Source of the DNA: an uncultured Ruminobacter sp.
GTDB taxonomy: Bacteria > Pseudomonadota > Gammaproteobacteria > Enterobacterales > Succinivibrionaceae
Length of the DNA stretch: 64,000 bases
Reading direction: 5' to 3'
Assembly (NCBI GenBank): GCA_902776415.1
Contig: CACYPY010000006.1
Coordinates: 1 to 64,000, forward strand
The translations under genes and the position numbers were made by a program. The notes beneath the pieces are model-generated. The model was given only the letters and a program-made list of their open reading frames with translations, did not search any database and was not told where the DNA came from. This document shows positions 29,580-39,256 of this stretch, one piece after another (the stretch's first letter is position 1; every line of letters begins with the position of its first letter).

Positions 29580-31895
29580 CTAATCCGGAACCTGGGCGGT
29601 ATCTGGCAGCACCATCTCCGGAGATGCAGAAGTTTCCCGATTCCCGGGGATCACCACCACTTCCGTAACCTTCTGAAGTCCCCGGGGCAGCTTAATGCCG
29701 CGGCGCCCTCTTTCACCCTTGTAATTGTCCAGATCCGCCGGCTTCACCGTCAGTTTCCGCTTTCCGGCATGAATTTCCACTGAATCATCAGGCTCCAGAA
29801 CACATGCAGCAATTACATATTCCTCACGGGTTTTCAGTTTACTTTGGGAAATGTTTATCATACGGCTGCCCTTGCCCTTGCTGAGCACCGGAAGCTCCGT
29901 AACGAGAAACATCAGCATCCGTCCCTGATTGGATATCATGAGACAAAGAGACCTTTCCACATCCTTTACCGGCATCGGCGCGAGAAGATTTGCACCTTCC
30001 GAAACTGAAATCACAGATTTTCCATTGGTAGTACGGCCTATCAGATCCTGATACTGGCATACAAAACCGTAGCCGGCATCAGTACCTACAACGTAATAGT
30101 CATCATCAAGTCCCGAAAGCACTGCAACTATGCTGTCTCCCTGGACAATGGAAAAACGGCTGGTCAGAGGCTCCCCCTGGCTGCGGGCCGAAGGAAGAGT
30201 ATTCACCTGCAGAGAATAGGACTGTCCGGAATTGGATAAAAAGACCACATTCTGATTGCTTTTGGCAAAGGTCTTCATCAGGAAACAGTCACCCTGCTTG
30301 TAAGAAAATGAGGAAATATCTTCCACATATCCCTTGGCAGCACGCACCCATCCCATTTTCGAAAGTACCACCGTCATAGGTTCCGCCGGTATCATTTCGC
30401 TTTCCAGAATGGCCTTGGCGGGCGCCCTCATTACAACAGGACTTATCCGATCATCACCATATTTGTCGGCAGCTTCCTTAATGCTTTTCTTGAGAAAATT
30501 CTTAAGCTTTACCGGAGAATTAAGGATCCCGCTGATATTGCCGGCTTCCTTTTCCAAAGCAGCTTTCTCTTCTCCGAGTTTAATCTCGGAGATACGGGCC
30601 AGCTGCCTCAGTCTGGTCTCGAGAATGTATTCAACCTGAGGCTCGGTAAGTCCGAACCGGTTCATGAGCACTTCTTTGGGATTGTCCTCCTCCCTGATAA
30701 TGCGGATTACCTCGTCAATATTGAGAAAAACTATAAAAAGTCCTTCAAGAAGGTGCAGTCTTTGATTAATCCTGTCAAGACGATACTTAAACTCCCGAAC
30801 CACCGTATCCCTTCTGAAAGACAGCCACTCGGCAAGAATCGTAGTCAGTGATTTAACAGCCGGATTGCCGTTCAGTCCCAGCATGTTCATATTGACCTGA
30901 TACGAACATTCCAGATCGAGATTCTTAAGAGCAAACAGATGTGACATTACCGCATCAGGATCCACCCTGCCGGATCTGAGTTCCAGAACAATCCGGCATT
31001 CCTTGCTGGTTTCATTTCTGATATTTGAAATCAGAGGGAGCTTTTTCTGATTCATGAGAGTCGCAATTCTGGTTTCAATATCAGCTCCGGATACCTTGTA
31101 GGGCAGTGCGGTAATAACAATGCACCCCTTCTCCGTATGGTAGACGGAACGCATTCTGATACTGCCGTTTCCGGTCTCATAGATTTTCAGGAGTTCGGAA
31201 GGAGGGGTAATGATTTCAGCCGCTGTGGGATAATCAGGCCCCTTGACAATGTTCATCAGATCCGCAACGGAAGCGTCAGGATTATCAAGAAGGTAGATGG
31301 ATGCCTCCGCAATCTCCCTGGCATTATGGGGCGGAATATCGGTTTTGATACCAACAGCCACACCGGAGGTTCCGTTAAGAAGAATATGAGGAAGTCTGGC
31401 CGGCAACAACTCCGGTTCCTTCAGAGTGCCGTCGAAGTTGGGGATAAAAGTAGTTCCCCCGTCATCAAGTTCAGACAGCAGCACTTCTGAAAACATCGTC
31501 AGACGGGACTCGGTGTAACGCATGGCAGCGTAGGATTTTGGATCATCAGGATGCCCCCAGTTGCCCTGACCGTCCACCAGGGGATACCTGTAGGTAAATT
31601 TCTGAGCCATCAGCACCATGGCTTCGTAACAGGAAGCATCTCCGTGAGGATGATATTTGCCCAGCACATCACCTACCGTTCTGGCGGATTTTTTGTATTT
31701 AACAGTCGGAAAAAGTCCAAGCTCGTGCATGTCATAGATAATCCGGCGCTGCACCGGCTTCAGACCGTCTGCAACATGAGGAATGGCACGATCCCTGATT
31801 ACGGCCATGGAATAATTAAGGTAGGCAGCCTCTGTAAAGGTTTCGAGAGGCATGGTCTCGATGCCTTCAAGGCTCATTTGTTTTTTATCGTTCAT
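29580..31895 (-). CDS. parC: DNA topoisomerase IV subunit A
   Basis: A 771-residue subunit that breaks and rejoins DNA to unlink daughter chromosomes. The active tyrosine is in [10 protein letters not shown]. The N-terminal region has [20 protein letters not shown]; the C-terminal domain is the beta-pinwheel, shorter than in GyrA and without a GyrA-box, which points to ParC. At the site matching E. coli Ser80 the residue is Ala, followed by Ser. parE is not in the window. Confidence 0.95.
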   Translation of the reverse strand: MNDKKQMSLEGIETMPLETFTEAAYLNYSMAVIRDRAIPHVADGLKPVQRRIIYDMHELGLFPTVKYKKSARTVGDVLGKYHPHGDASCYEAMVLMAQKFTYRYPLVDGQGNWGHPDDPKSYAAMRYTESRLTMFSEVLLSELDDGGTTFIPNFDGTLKEPELLPARLPHILLNGTSGVAVGIKTDIPPHNAREIAEASIYLLDNPDASVADLMNIVKGPDYPTAAEIITPPSELLKIYETGNGSIRMRSVYHTEKGCIVITALPYKVSGADIETRIATLMNQKKLPLISNIRNETSKECRIVLELRSGRVDPDAVMSHLFALKNLDLECSYQVNMNMLGLNGNPAVKSLTTILAEWLSFRRDTVVREFKYRLDRINQRLHLLEGLFIVFLNIDEVIRIIREEDNPKEVLMNRFGLTEPQVEYILETRLRQLARISEIKLGEEKAALEKEAGNISGILNSPVKLKNFLKKSIKEAADKYGDDRISPVVMRAPAKAILESEMIPAEPMTVVLSKMGWVRAAKGYVEDISSFSYKQGDCFLMKTFAKSNQNVVFLSNSGQSYSLQVNTLPSARSQGEPLTSRFSIVQGDSIVAVLSGLDDDYYVVGTDAGYGFVCQYQDLIGRTTNGKSVISVSEGANLLAPMPVKDVERSLCLMISNQGRMLMFLVTELPVLSKGKGSRMINISQSKLKTREEYVIAACVLEPDDSVEIHAGKRKLTVKPADLDNYKGERGRRGIKLPRGLQKVTEVVVIPGNRETSASPEMVLPDTAQVPD

Positions 31896-32045
31896 ACGCT
31901 TTCCAGTTTTATCAGGGAATATTATAGCCTAAACCCCCGGCATTACTGAGAATTTGCCGGGCATCATGTTGCAATTTTCCGGCCCGGAATCTTTATTTTT
32001 TTATAAAAATCCCTACAATGGCAGGAAACAAAAGAGAGTAAGTTT

Positions 32046-32738
32046 ATGTCCCGCATTTTTCTGATTTCTCACTTTTCCTCATTGCTGATTCCGTCCCTGT
32101 CACTGCTGCTGACCATGGCAGCCTCCGGCAGTTCAGCAGCAAATGACGCCGACCTCCTCGCCACCGGAGGCACCACATTGCCATACAGTGTGTATCTGGA
32201 AGCTCTCAACGAATATCCGGAATACGACCCCGACACTGACTACACAAAACTGGGAACAATTGTCACCAAAATTGCTGCCGGAAGTCTTGCCGCCATCAGA
32301 AAAAATCTTGTGGATCGGGTGGTTGTCCGGAAATCAAGCTACAAAATTTTTCTTTACAAGGGGGAAGCTCTTATCAAAAGCTTCAACATCTCTTTGGGCA
32401 AAAATCCCCAGGGGCCCAAGATGTTCGAAGGCGACAAAAAAACCCCCGAAGGTAAATATATTCTGGATTACGTAAAACTGAATTCCAGCTTTTATAAGGC
32501 CTTTCATATATCCTATCCCAACCCGGAAGATATCGACAGGGCCAGAAAGGCCGGTCGCCGTCCCGGCGGAATGATTATGATCCACGGAGAACCGCCCTAC
32601 CGCGGAAAAAGCGAGGACCGGGTGGACGGCCTTATGCCATCAAACTGGACTAACGGCTGTATTGCACTTATAAACAGCGATATGGATGAATTTCTTGATT
32701 TGGTAGATCCGGGAACGATGATTGAAATACTTCCTTAG
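32046..32738 (+). CDS. YkuD-type L,D-transpeptidase family protein (ErfK/YafK-like)
   Basis: A 230-residue exported protein with a signal peptide ending near residue 35 (LTMAASGSSAA). The YkuD domain spans about 93-230: the conserved His lies in MIMIHGEPPY and the catalytic Cys in SNWTNGCIAL. YkuD enzymes form or cut 3-3 peptidoglycan links or detach Braun's lipoprotein. The layout and length fit the YafK (DpaA) side of the family better than YcbB. The Asn before Gly-Cys replaces the more common His of SHGC. Confidence 0.8.
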   Translation: MSRIFLISHFSSLLIPSLSLLLTMAASGSSAANDADLLATGGTTLPYSVYLEALNEYPEYDPDTDYTKLGTIVTKIAAGSLAAIRKNLVDRVVVRKSSYKIFLYKGEALIKSFNISLGKNPQGPKMFEGDKKTPEGKYILDYVKLNSSFYKAFHISYPNPEDIDRARKAGRRPGGMIMIHGEPPYRGKSEDRVDGLMPSNWTNGCIALINSDMDEFLDLVDPGTMIEILP

Positions 32739-32744
32739 CTCCCG

Positions 32745-32780
32745 AAAATAAAAATCCCGAAAGAAACAGCTCTTTCGGGA
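32745..32780 (-). terminator. terminator of the acidic unknown gene
   Basis: TCCCGAAAGA (32755-32764) pairs with TCTTTCGGGA (32771-32780). On the minus strand TTTTTATTTT follows, so it ends transcription from the gene at 32870-33358. The perfect stem could also act weakly on the plus-strand transpeptidase gene. Confidence 0.8.
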
Positions 32781-32869
32781 ACGAACAGTAATGGCATCAT
32801 AAACACCAAATCCTGTTCCGGACACAACAGAATAACCTGGAGTACCAAACTCTGAGACTCTAGGATTTG

Positions 32870-33358
32870 CTATTCCTCATCATCGCTGTCCATTCCGGCA
32901 TTAAGGAATTCTTCATCAGGATAAAATTCCACTGCCGTTCTGACCAGGGATTCATCATGAATCCACGGAAGCGGCATAAGAACCACAGCAAAGCACCTGC
33001 TGTTATCGTCGATTCCCAGATCCTCATCGGAAGACAACGGCTCTTCCGAAAAATAAAACATAACCTCAATGTATTTCTCCGCCAGCTCCGGATCCTCAAG
33101 GAAATCATACTCGTCAGAGGGATAACGCTGAGACCAGATCGAACGGGCAGGATAGACCAGAGAGTTATACACCGCATCGCTCAGAACCCGGTCATTGAAA
33201 TATTCCAAATCATCCAGAGAAAGCTCGTCATTATCAACACATGTCGGAATGACCTCCTGCAAAATATCATAGGCTGCATTTAAAATTTCAGAAATTTCCG
33301 AGCTGGAAAAAGAGTCTTCATCACCGGAAACAGCATCCTGATTATCAATATCGTTCAT
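32870..33358 (-). CDS. strongly acidic protein of unknown function
   Basis: A 162-residue protein I do not recognise. It is rich in Asp, Glu and Ser, especially at both ends (start MNDIDNQDAVSGDEDSF, end MDSDDEE). The middle looks folded and helical, with FNDRVLSDAVYNSLVYP and then an AEKYIEVMFYFSEE segment. There is no signal peptide, membrane helix or cysteine pattern, so it is probably cytoplasmic. It has its own terminator and lies alone between the transpeptidase and the amylase gene. Confidence 0.6.
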   Translation of the reverse strand: MNDIDNQDAVSGDEDSFSSSEISEILNAAYDILQEVIPTCVDNDELSLDDLEYFNDRVLSDAVYNSLVYPARSIWSQRYPSDEYDFLEDPELAEKYIEVMFYFSEEPLSSDEDLGIDDNSRCFAVVLMPLPWIHDESLVRTAVEFYPDEEFLNAGMDSDDEE

Positions 33359-33371
33359 ACAAAAAAACCAT

Positions 33372-33401
33372 TAAAAAAGCCTGACCAAACACGATCAGGC
33401 T
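33372..33401 (-). terminator. intrinsic terminator of the MalS-like amylase gene
   Basis: AGCCTGA (33378-33384) pairs with TCAGGCT (33395-33401); on the minus strand TTTTTTAA follows. It lies 39 bp after the amylase stop. Confidence 0.8.
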
Positions 33402-33439
33402 CCGATAATATCAGCTTTCAGCTATAAAAGCATCAGGAA

Positions 33440-35596
33440 TTACTTGCGTCCGGCGGAAACAATCACCACCTTGTCGTTGCCCTTCTTCCTCATAAAGGCA
33501 TAAGGGCTGGCGGAAAGCTTGGTATGAGTTCCTTCGGCAACAGCAGGATGATTGAGACGGAACTTGTTAAGCTTGCCCCAATGCCTGATCAAATCCTTAT
33601 ACTCGGGCTTGTCGAGATCCGCCCAGTTCATGTCGGAACGGAGAGACTGATCCACCACTCCGTCATCCTTCATCAGAGGACGTCCTGATTCATCACCATA
33701 GTAGATCTGAACCTGTCCCGGGAGCATCAGGAAGGAATTGGCAGTACGCTTCTGCAAATCAAAGTCCTGATAGTCCGCAAAGAACAGCTTGGTATCGTGA
33801 GATGAAATGTAGGACAGAATATTAAAGCCCTTCTGCTGAACGGACTTTGAGTACTTGGCATAAATACCGTCAGCCTCCTTCATACACTGAGCAGCTGCCA
33901 TGGATTCCTTCTGATAGTCAAAATTGAGGAGACTGTCAAAACCGTTGTCATACCAGAGATCCCTGGAAACACCGTGATCAAACACCTCGCCTACCATAAA
34001 GAAAGGAGTGTCATCGATCTTCTTGGAAGGGTTCTCGGCCTTCCATTCCTTAAGCGCTTTGGTGGCACTCTCCTTGAGCTGCTTCCAGGCATAAGGATCA
34101 ACATGCTTCACGGTATCGCAGCGGAATCCGTCAACACCGAATTTTCTGACATAATAGGTATGCCAGCTGACGAGGTAATCGACAATCGAGGCATTGGGCA
34201 AATCCACAGCCCTGGTATCCTTCTTGTTCTTAAAGAATTCCGGAAGCTTCACGGGCGTTCTCTTCTCTGTCTTGAAATCAGGAAGTCCGCCTACTGCCAT
34301 GTTCTGGTCGTCAACACCGGGCTCATCATATCCAGGAAGTCCGGCACGCACCCAGTCCGGTCCCCACCATTTCTTCCAGGCTTTGGTCTTATAGTTGATA
34401 ACACCGTTGATGCTGCCCCAGGTTGCATAAAGTCCCTTGGGCTTGTATTCTGACCAGTCAGCAGGGAGAGAATCAGGATCATTTACCAGCTCCTTAAGAC
34501 CGACATCCTGGAGATCCTTCAAAGTTGCATAGCCGGCATGATTCATTACCACATCCACAAGAATACGGATACCACGCTTATGGGCCTCATCAACAAATTT
34601 CTGGAATTCTTCTTCAGTGCCGAGATTCTTGTCAATATTGGTAAAATCCAAAGCCCAGTAACCGTGATAGCCGTAGAACGGGAAAGAACCTTCAGCACCA
34701 CCGCTTACAAAACCGTGAACCTGTTCAACTATAGGAGTAACCCATATGGCATTGACTCCCAAATCACGAAGGTAATCTAGTTTTTGGGTGATACCGGCAA
34801 AGTCACCGCCGTGCCAGGTACCGATTTCATTCTTGCCGTCCTTCTTTCTGCCATAGGAATTATCATTTGATTTGTTTCCGTTATAGAAGCGATCCGGAAG
34901 CATAAAATAAACATTGGCATTATCCCAGCTGAAAGGCGCCTGGGAGAAGGACTTTGCCTCCTCAAGAAGAAGAATACCCTCGCTTTCAGGAGCGGGAGTC
35001 ATGGTGACCTTTCCGCCCTTTACCACCGCAGTAGCACCGGAATAGGCATCACGAACCGTAGTTCCGTTGGGAAATGCCTTGCCAACGTTTGCTGTAACCG
35101 GACCGCCGTCCCATTTGTCACATGCAATCTGCGGAGGCTGTCTCTTGACCTCAACCTTCTTGGTACTTCTTAGCACCTTAACAGAGGGAACATCCTTGGT
35201 GTAGTCAAGGGTAAAATCATAGTTACCCTTGAGAACCACGTTAATGGTGAATTCATTCTTGGCACACTTGTCAAGCTGAGCAAGAGTTCCGAAGGCAAGA
35301 TTTGCCGAGGCGGCAGGGCCGAATTTTGTACCGCAGGTATCCTTGGCATCCGCAAGAACAATCTTATGCTGTCCTTTATCCATAAAGGCAGTGGCATGAT
35401 AGATATTGCTGGTATTTCCCAGCTTGAATTCGCTGTCGGCCCCCTGTGATTTTCCGTCAACCTTAACAAAAACCGGGGTAGTAAGTTTCCCGGTAACCGC
35501 TTTTGAAGCAGGAGATGAGGAAGCCGAATCGCTGCTACAACCGGCAACAGCTAGGATCATGGCTGCCGCCATGGCAGTAATACAATATTTATTCAT
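33440..35596 (-). CDS. malS: MalS-like alpha-amylase (GH13), predicted lipoprotein
   Basis: A 718-residue secreted amylase. The start at 35596 gives a signal peptide ending in LAVAGC, so the protein should be lipid-anchored at that Cys; the longer frame to 35665 spoils this and is rejected. Residues about 30-215 form beta-rich accessory domains, including one resembling an amylase C-terminal domain (GTTVRDAYSGATAVVKGGKV). The GH13 barrel follows and resembles E. coli MalS closely (NVYFMLPDRFYNG, NEIGTWHGGDFAG, RGIRILVDVVMNHAGYATL). Catalytic residues lie in DGFRCDTVKHV, MVGEVFDHG and SSHDT. It would cut maltodextrins and starch outside the cytoplasm. Confidence 0.9.
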   Translation of the reverse strand: MNKYCITAMAAAMILAVAGCSSDSASSSPASKAVTGKLTTPVFVKVDGKSQGADSEFKLGNTSNIYHATAFMDKGQHKIVLADAKDTCGTKFGPAASANLAFGTLAQLDKCAKNEFTINVVLKGNYDFTLDYTKDVPSVKVLRSTKKVEVKRQPPQIACDKWDGGPVTANVGKAFPNGTTVRDAYSGATAVVKGGKVTMTPAPESEGILLLEEAKSFSQAPFSWDNANVYFMLPDRFYNGNKSNDNSYGRKKDGKNEIGTWHGGDFAGITQKLDYLRDLGVNAIWVTPIVEQVHGFVSGGAEGSFPFYGYHGYWALDFTNIDKNLGTEEEFQKFVDEAHKRGIRILVDVVMNHAGYATLKDLQDVGLKELVNDPDSLPADWSEYKPKGLYATWGSINGVINYKTKAWKKWWGPDWVRAGLPGYDEPGVDDQNMAVGGLPDFKTEKRTPVKLPEFFKNKKDTRAVDLPNASIVDYLVSWHTYYVRKFGVDGFRCDTVKHVDPYAWKQLKESATKALKEWKAENPSKKIDDTPFFMVGEVFDHGVSRDLWYDNGFDSLLNFDYQKESMAAAQCMKEADGIYAKYSKSVQQKGFNILSYISSHDTKLFFADYQDFDLQKRTANSFLMLPGQVQIYYGDESGRPLMKDDGVVDQSLRSDMNWADLDKPEYKDLIRHWGKLNKFRLNHPAVAEGTHTKLSASPYAFMRKKGNDKVVIVSAGRK

Positions 35597-35837
35597 AGTT
35601 AAAACCGACCTCGAAAAGAAAAAGAACTGTGATAATGATATGACTTCAAAGATGGGGTCATACACAGTGACAGGGTTAATGAAAAATTATAAATAAAAGA
35701 GGAGTCGATAACCGAATACAAGAGGGAATGCAGTAACAAAAATGTGAAACAAACAGAAAGAAAGGGACAGTTTCAAATCCCTGATGGAGGCTCATTAGGA
35801 GAAAATTCATGTCCTCCGAAAAAGAAATGAGGCCGTA
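35597..35837. other. control region upstream of the MalS-like gene
   Basis: The stretch between the MalS-like start and the rpoA2 terminator. It must hold the amylase promoter, but I cannot pick one with confidence and see no clear MalT or CRP site. Confidence 0.4.
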
Positions 35838-35873
35838 TCAAAAAATAACCTGCACCGGTATAGACGGCACAGG
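35838..35873 (-). terminator. intrinsic terminator of rpoA2
   Basis: On the minus strand CCTGTGCCG pairs with CGGTGCAGG (two wobble pairs), then TTATTTTTT. It begins 40 bp after the rpoA2 stop. Confidence 0.75.
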
Positions 35874-35912
35874 CCATAATCAAACCCCTAATCGAGGAGA
35901 AACATCAGAAGA

Positions 35913-36962
35913 CTAATCCTTCTGATCCTCATCTTCCTGAGGCGGCCAGTTGTCGAGGCGCATGCCCAGAGACAGACCTTCCTTTGCAAGAACATCCTTG
36001 ATTTCAGTAAGAGATTTCTTACCGAGATTAGGGGTCTTAAGAAGCTCAACCTCAGTCTTCTGAACCAAATCACCAATATAATGAATTCCTTCAGCCTTAA
36101 GACAATTGGCAGATCGAACTGTAAGTTCAAGATCTTCAACGGTTTTAAGAAGCTTGGGATCAATCTTGGGTTCCTCAACAACCTTGGCAGTGGTTTCAGA
36201 TTCAGAATGAATGTCAATGAAAGTATTCAGCTGTTCATAAAAAATTGTGGAAGCTCTGCGAAGCGCCATCTGGGGAGAAATTGTTCCGTCTGTAGTCAGA
36301 TTAATGGTAAGTGACTCCAAATCATCACGACCATTAGGATCATCGTACTTGCTTACGGTATAAGCCACATTGACGACAGGACTGTAAGCAGCATCAACCA
36401 TAAGGCGTCCCACGAACCTTTCGTCCCCTTCAGGATGTGCCCGCAGGTCACCGCGCAGAAAACCACGGCCACGGTTAACATGAAGCTTCATTCTGAAAGG
36501 AATGGTTCTGCTGGTGATATGACAGATAACAAGATCCGGGTTATGAATTGTAACCCCTGCCGGACAATAAATATCGCCGGCAGTAATAGGCCCAACGTAA
36601 TCAGTTTTGGCGTTTGTGACACCATCGTCCTGAGCCAGAGGATCATTAACCCGTAACTGAAGAAGAGCATCATCTCTGGTAAGATTGTCAATGGACACGG
36701 CAATCTTCTTAAGATTCAGGAGAAGAATGAGAATATCTTCCTGCAATCCCTCTTTGGTAGTATATTCATGATTTACATCATTGATTTCACAGGAATATAT
36801 GGCGGATCCAGGCATGGAGGAAAGAAGTATACGCCTAAGAGCATTACCGAGAGTAAGACCGAAATTAGGTTCAAAAGGCTCAAGAACAATTTTTGACTGA
36901 GTATCAGAAATACTTTCAATCCTTGCTTCCTGAGGCTTAAAAAAATCTTTTACGAAGTCCAA
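35913..36962 (-). CDS. rpoA2: RNA polymerase alpha subunit, second copy
   Basis: A complete 349-residue alpha subunit, different from the copy at 37562-38560. The N-terminal domain has [15 protein letters not shown], which holds the two arginines that help contact beta, and it matches the E. coli sequence better here than the other copy does. About 12 extra residues lie near 106-121 ([14 protein letters not shown]). The C-terminal domain has [15 protein letters not shown] and [20 protein letters not shown], keeping the DNA- and activator-contact residues. The start is a TTG with GAGGAA 6 nt upstream. It lies past the rplQ terminator and has a candidate promoter, so it is probably a separate unit. 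The symbol rpoA2 is my label, used as for the two alpha genes of Francisella. Confidence 0.93.
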   Translation of the reverse strand: MDFVKDFFKPQEARIESISDTQSKIVLEPFEPNFGLTLGNALRRILLSSMPGSAIYSCEINDVNHEYTTKEGLQEDILILLLNLKKIAVSIDNLTRDDALLQLRVNDPLAQDDGVTNAKTDYVGPITAGDIYCPAGVTIHNPDLVICHITSRTIPFRMKLHVNRGRGFLRGDLRAHPEGDERFVGRLMVDAAYSPVVNVAYTVSKYDDPNGRDDLESLTINLTTDGTISPQMALRRASTIFYEQLNTFIDIHSESETTAKVVEEPKIDPKLLKTVEDLELTVRSANCLKAEGIHYIGDLVQKTEVELLKTPNLGKKSLTEIKDVLAKEGLSLGMRLDNWPPQEDEDQKD

Positions 36963-37019
36963 GGCAGATTCCTCAATTATTTCTTACCGGATAATACCGA
37001 TACAGGACAAAACTGACGA

Positions 37020-37028
37020 ATTATCACA
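37020..37028 (-). promoter_or_regulatory. candidate extended -10 promoter of rpoA2
   Basis: On the minus strand TGTGATAAT (37020-37028) fits an extended -10 (TGn plus GATAAT). There is no good -35 at 16-18 bp. It would give a leader of about 50 nt to the TTG start and lies after the two terminators. Confidence 0.5.
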
Positions 37029-37053
37029 ATTCATCAGCTACTAATTTTACATC

Positions 37054-37079
37054 AAAAAGAAAGCTTATTAAATATAAGC
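37054..37079 (-). terminator. second hairpin after rplQ
   Basis: GCTTAT (37063-37068) pairs with ATAAGC (37074-37079); on the minus strand TTTCTTTTT follows. A weaker stem immediately after the first terminator. Confidence 0.55.
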
Positions 37080-37105
37080 AAAAAAGCCCCGAGAGAAACG
37101 GGGCT
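37080..37105 (-). terminator. intrinsic terminator of the alpha operon
   Basis: AGCCCC (37085-37090) pairs with GGGGCT (37100-37105); on the minus strand TTTTTT follows. It lies 15 bp past the rplQ stop and should end most transcription before rpoA2. Confidence 0.88.
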
Positions 37106-37120
37106 CATATCTAGATATGC

Positions 37121-37537
37121 TTATTCAGCAGAGGGTGCCTCGGCAGCAGGTTCTTCAGCCTTGACATCTACAAGAGAGATGAAAGCCATCTGAGCCTGAT
37201 CTCCAGGACGAAGACCGCACTTTAAAACACGGGTATAACCGCCCTTGCCTTTAGACTCATCAGCTTCACGGGCAAGAACCCGCTTGGCAATGTCGTTAAA
37301 AAGTTTGGTAACAATCTCACGATCACGCAAAACTGCAAAAACATGACGACGGTTAGCAACCGAATCAACCTTGGCCTTGGTAATAAGAGGCTCAGCAAAG
37401 CGACGAAGCTCCTTAGCCTTCGGAAGAGTAGTTCTGATGGTTTCTCTTCTGAAAAGAGCTACAGTAAGCGAACGGAGCAATGCAGCTCTTGCACTGGTGT
37501 TGCGGCTCAACTGACGGCCGCTCATACGATGACGCAT
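37121..37537 (-). CDS. rplQ: 50S ribosomal protein L17
   Basis: 138 residues beginning [17 protein letters not shown], the typical L17 start, with [13 protein letters not shown] and GGYTRVLKC further on. An acidic Ala/Glu-rich tail ([12 protein letters not shown]) replaces the short end of E. coli L17 (127 residues). It is the last gene of the alpha operon, after rpoA. Here another rpoA follows it. Confidence 0.96.
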   Translation of the reverse strand: MRHRMSGRQLSRNTSARAALLRSLTVALFRRETIRTTLPKAKELRRFAEPLITKAKVDSVANRRHVFAVLRDREIVTKLFNDIAKRVLAREADESKGKGGYTRVLKCGLRPGDQAQMAFISLVDVKAEEPAAEAPSAE

Positions 37538-37561
37538 GACACTTTTCCTTCTAAAAAAGTT

Positions 37562-38560
37562 TTATGATTTGGCCTGCTGAGAAGCTGCAGCCCAGTTCTC
37601 AATACGCATACCGAGAGACAACCCTCGCTGAGCCAGAACATCCTTAATCTCATTAAGAGACTTACGACCTAAGTTCTTGGCTTTAAGAAGTTCAACTTCG
37701 GTACACTGAACCAAATCACCTATTAAGTGAATGGATTCTGCTTTAAGGCAGTTAGCCGAACGAACAGTAAGCTCAAGATCATCAACGGATCTGAGAAGAG
37801 CAGGATCCAAAACAGGAGCCTGTGTCTGTTCAACAGGTGCACTTACCTTAACGGCATCTAAATCTACAAAGGAAGATAGCTGTTCACGAAGTAACAGAGC
37901 GCCTTCCCTGATAGCTTCCTCAGGATCAATAACCCCGTTGGTTTCAACTTCAATCTCAAGGCCGTCAAGGTCAGTTCTCTGTTCGAGACGCGCTGACTGA
38001 ACCTCATAGGAAAAATACCTGATTGGAGTGTATGAAGCATCAAGGAGGATGGTACCGGGATCACGAGCTTCAGCCTGACGCTTGGGCGAATTGGCCGGAA
38101 CATAACCGGAACCCCTTTGAATTCTCAAAGTCATTTCTATGGAAGACTTTGAAGAATTCAAATGACAGATAACGTGACCAGGATTATAAACCTGAACATC
38201 ATCCGGCAACTTAATGTCACCTGCATAAACAGGTCCTGTACCGGACTTTACCAGGGAAACAACGACATCATCCTTGGTTTCATCCGTAATATTTACAGCA
38301 ACACCTTTAAGATTAAGAAGCACCTCCAGAATCTCTTCCTGAATATCGCTCTTAACACTATATTCGTGCTCTACACCTTCGATTTTGACCTGAGTGATGG
38401 CACAACCAGGAAGGGACATCAGAAGGACACGGCGAAGAGCCTGTCCTAAGGTATTGCCAAAACCGCGCTCCAACGGTTCAAGAGAAACGTGAGAGCGATT
38501 GATGCTTACTGGCGTAATCCCAACCTTTCTCGGTTTTAAAAAATCTGTTACAGAACCCAA
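37562..38560 (-). CDS. rpoA: RNA polymerase alpha subunit, alpha-operon copy
   Basis: A complete 332-residue alpha subunit at the standard place between rpsD and rplQ. The N-terminus ([13 protein letters not shown]) and [26 protein letters not shown] fit RpoA. Yet some normally constant spots differ: [15 protein letters not shown] replaces [15 protein letters not shown], and the loop before [10 protein letters not shown] is shorter. The C-terminal domain keeps [15 protein letters not shown] and [15 protein letters not shown]. The start is TTG with GAGGA about 9 nt before it. By hand the C-terminal domains of the two copies agree at 50 of 59 positions, while the N-terminal domains differ much more. 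Confidence 0.95.
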   Translation of the reverse strand: MGSVTDFLKPRKVGITPVSINRSHVSLEPLERGFGNTLGQALRRVLLMSLPGCAITQVKIEGVEHEYSVKSDIQEEILEVLLNLKGVAVNITDETKDDVVVSLVKSGTGPVYAGDIKLPDDVQVYNPGHVICHLNSSKSSIEMTLRIQRGSGYVPANSPKRQAEARDPGTILLDASYTPIRYFSYEVQSARLEQRTDLDGLEIEVETNGVIDPEEAIREGALLLREQLSSFVDLDAVKVSAPVEQTQAPVLDPALLRSVDDLELTVRSANCLKAESIHLIGDLVQCTEVELLKAKNLGRKSLNEIKDVLAQRGLSLGMRIENWAAASQQAKS

Positions 38561-38586
38561 AATTATATCCTCTTTGCGAGACCAAA

Positions 38587-39228
38587 TTACTTGGAGTAGA
38601 GTTCGACGATGAGCTGTTCTTTAATGTCAGAAGGCAGAGAAGAACGCTCAGGCTTGTGAGTAAACACACCTGACTTCTTTTCTACATCAACGTCAATCCA
38701 CTCAGGCTTTTCACGCTTGCTGGCAAGGTCAAGAGCAGTAATAATACGATCCTGATTCTTTGCCTTCTCGCGAACAGATACTGTTGCCCCCTCAGGAACC
38801 TGGAAAGAAGGGATGTTAACAGTTCTTGCAACTTCGGAACCCTTAAGGGTAATCTGAATCGCCTTGTGGCTGACAAGCTGACGAGCTTCGGCACGGGTAG
38901 ATCCAAAACCCATACGATAAACAACATTGTCAAGTCTGGACTCAAGAAGCTGAAGCAGGTTTTCACCTGTATTTCCCTTCATCTGGCTGGCTTTCCGATA
39001 GTAGTTACGGAACTGACGCTCAAGAATGCCATAAAGACGACGTACCTTCTGCTTTTCACGAAGCTGAGTACCATATTCTGAAGCGCGGGGCTTTTCGGCA
39101 CCATGAACGCCAGGGAGCTTCTCAGCCTTCTTGCACTTCTTTTCGTAAGTGTTAACACCGGACTTTAAAAACAGATCGCAACCTTCACGGCGGCTAAGCT
39201 TCAAAGACGGTCCAATATATCTAGCCAT
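38587..39228 (-). CDS. rpsD: 30S ribosomal protein S4
   Basis: 213 residues, slightly above the 206 of E. coli. It begins [20 protein letters not shown] and has the S4 RNA-binding domain at about 97-160 ([20 protein letters not shown]). S4 nucleates 30S assembly and in E. coli represses the alpha operon. The N-terminal region does not carry a four-cysteine zinc site. It is 26 bp before rpoA. Confidence 0.97.
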   Translation of the reverse strand: MARYIGPSLKLSRREGCDLFLKSGVNTYEKKCKKAEKLPGVHGAEKPRASEYGTQLREKQKVRRLYGILERQFRNYYRKASQMKGNTGENLLQLLESRLDNVVYRMGFGSTRAEARQLVSHKAIQITLKGSEVARTVNIPSFQVPEGATVSVREKAKNQDRIITALDLASKREKPEWIDVDVEKKSGVFTHKPERSSLPSDIKEQLIVELYSK

Positions 39229-39256
39229 TTAATCTATCTCCAAAATACCAGTTAAA

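Noticed and set aside
35913-36962. rpoA2 as a decaying pseudogene
   Set aside because: The frame is complete, both domains keep their key residues, and ribosome binding site, promoter-like site and terminator are present.
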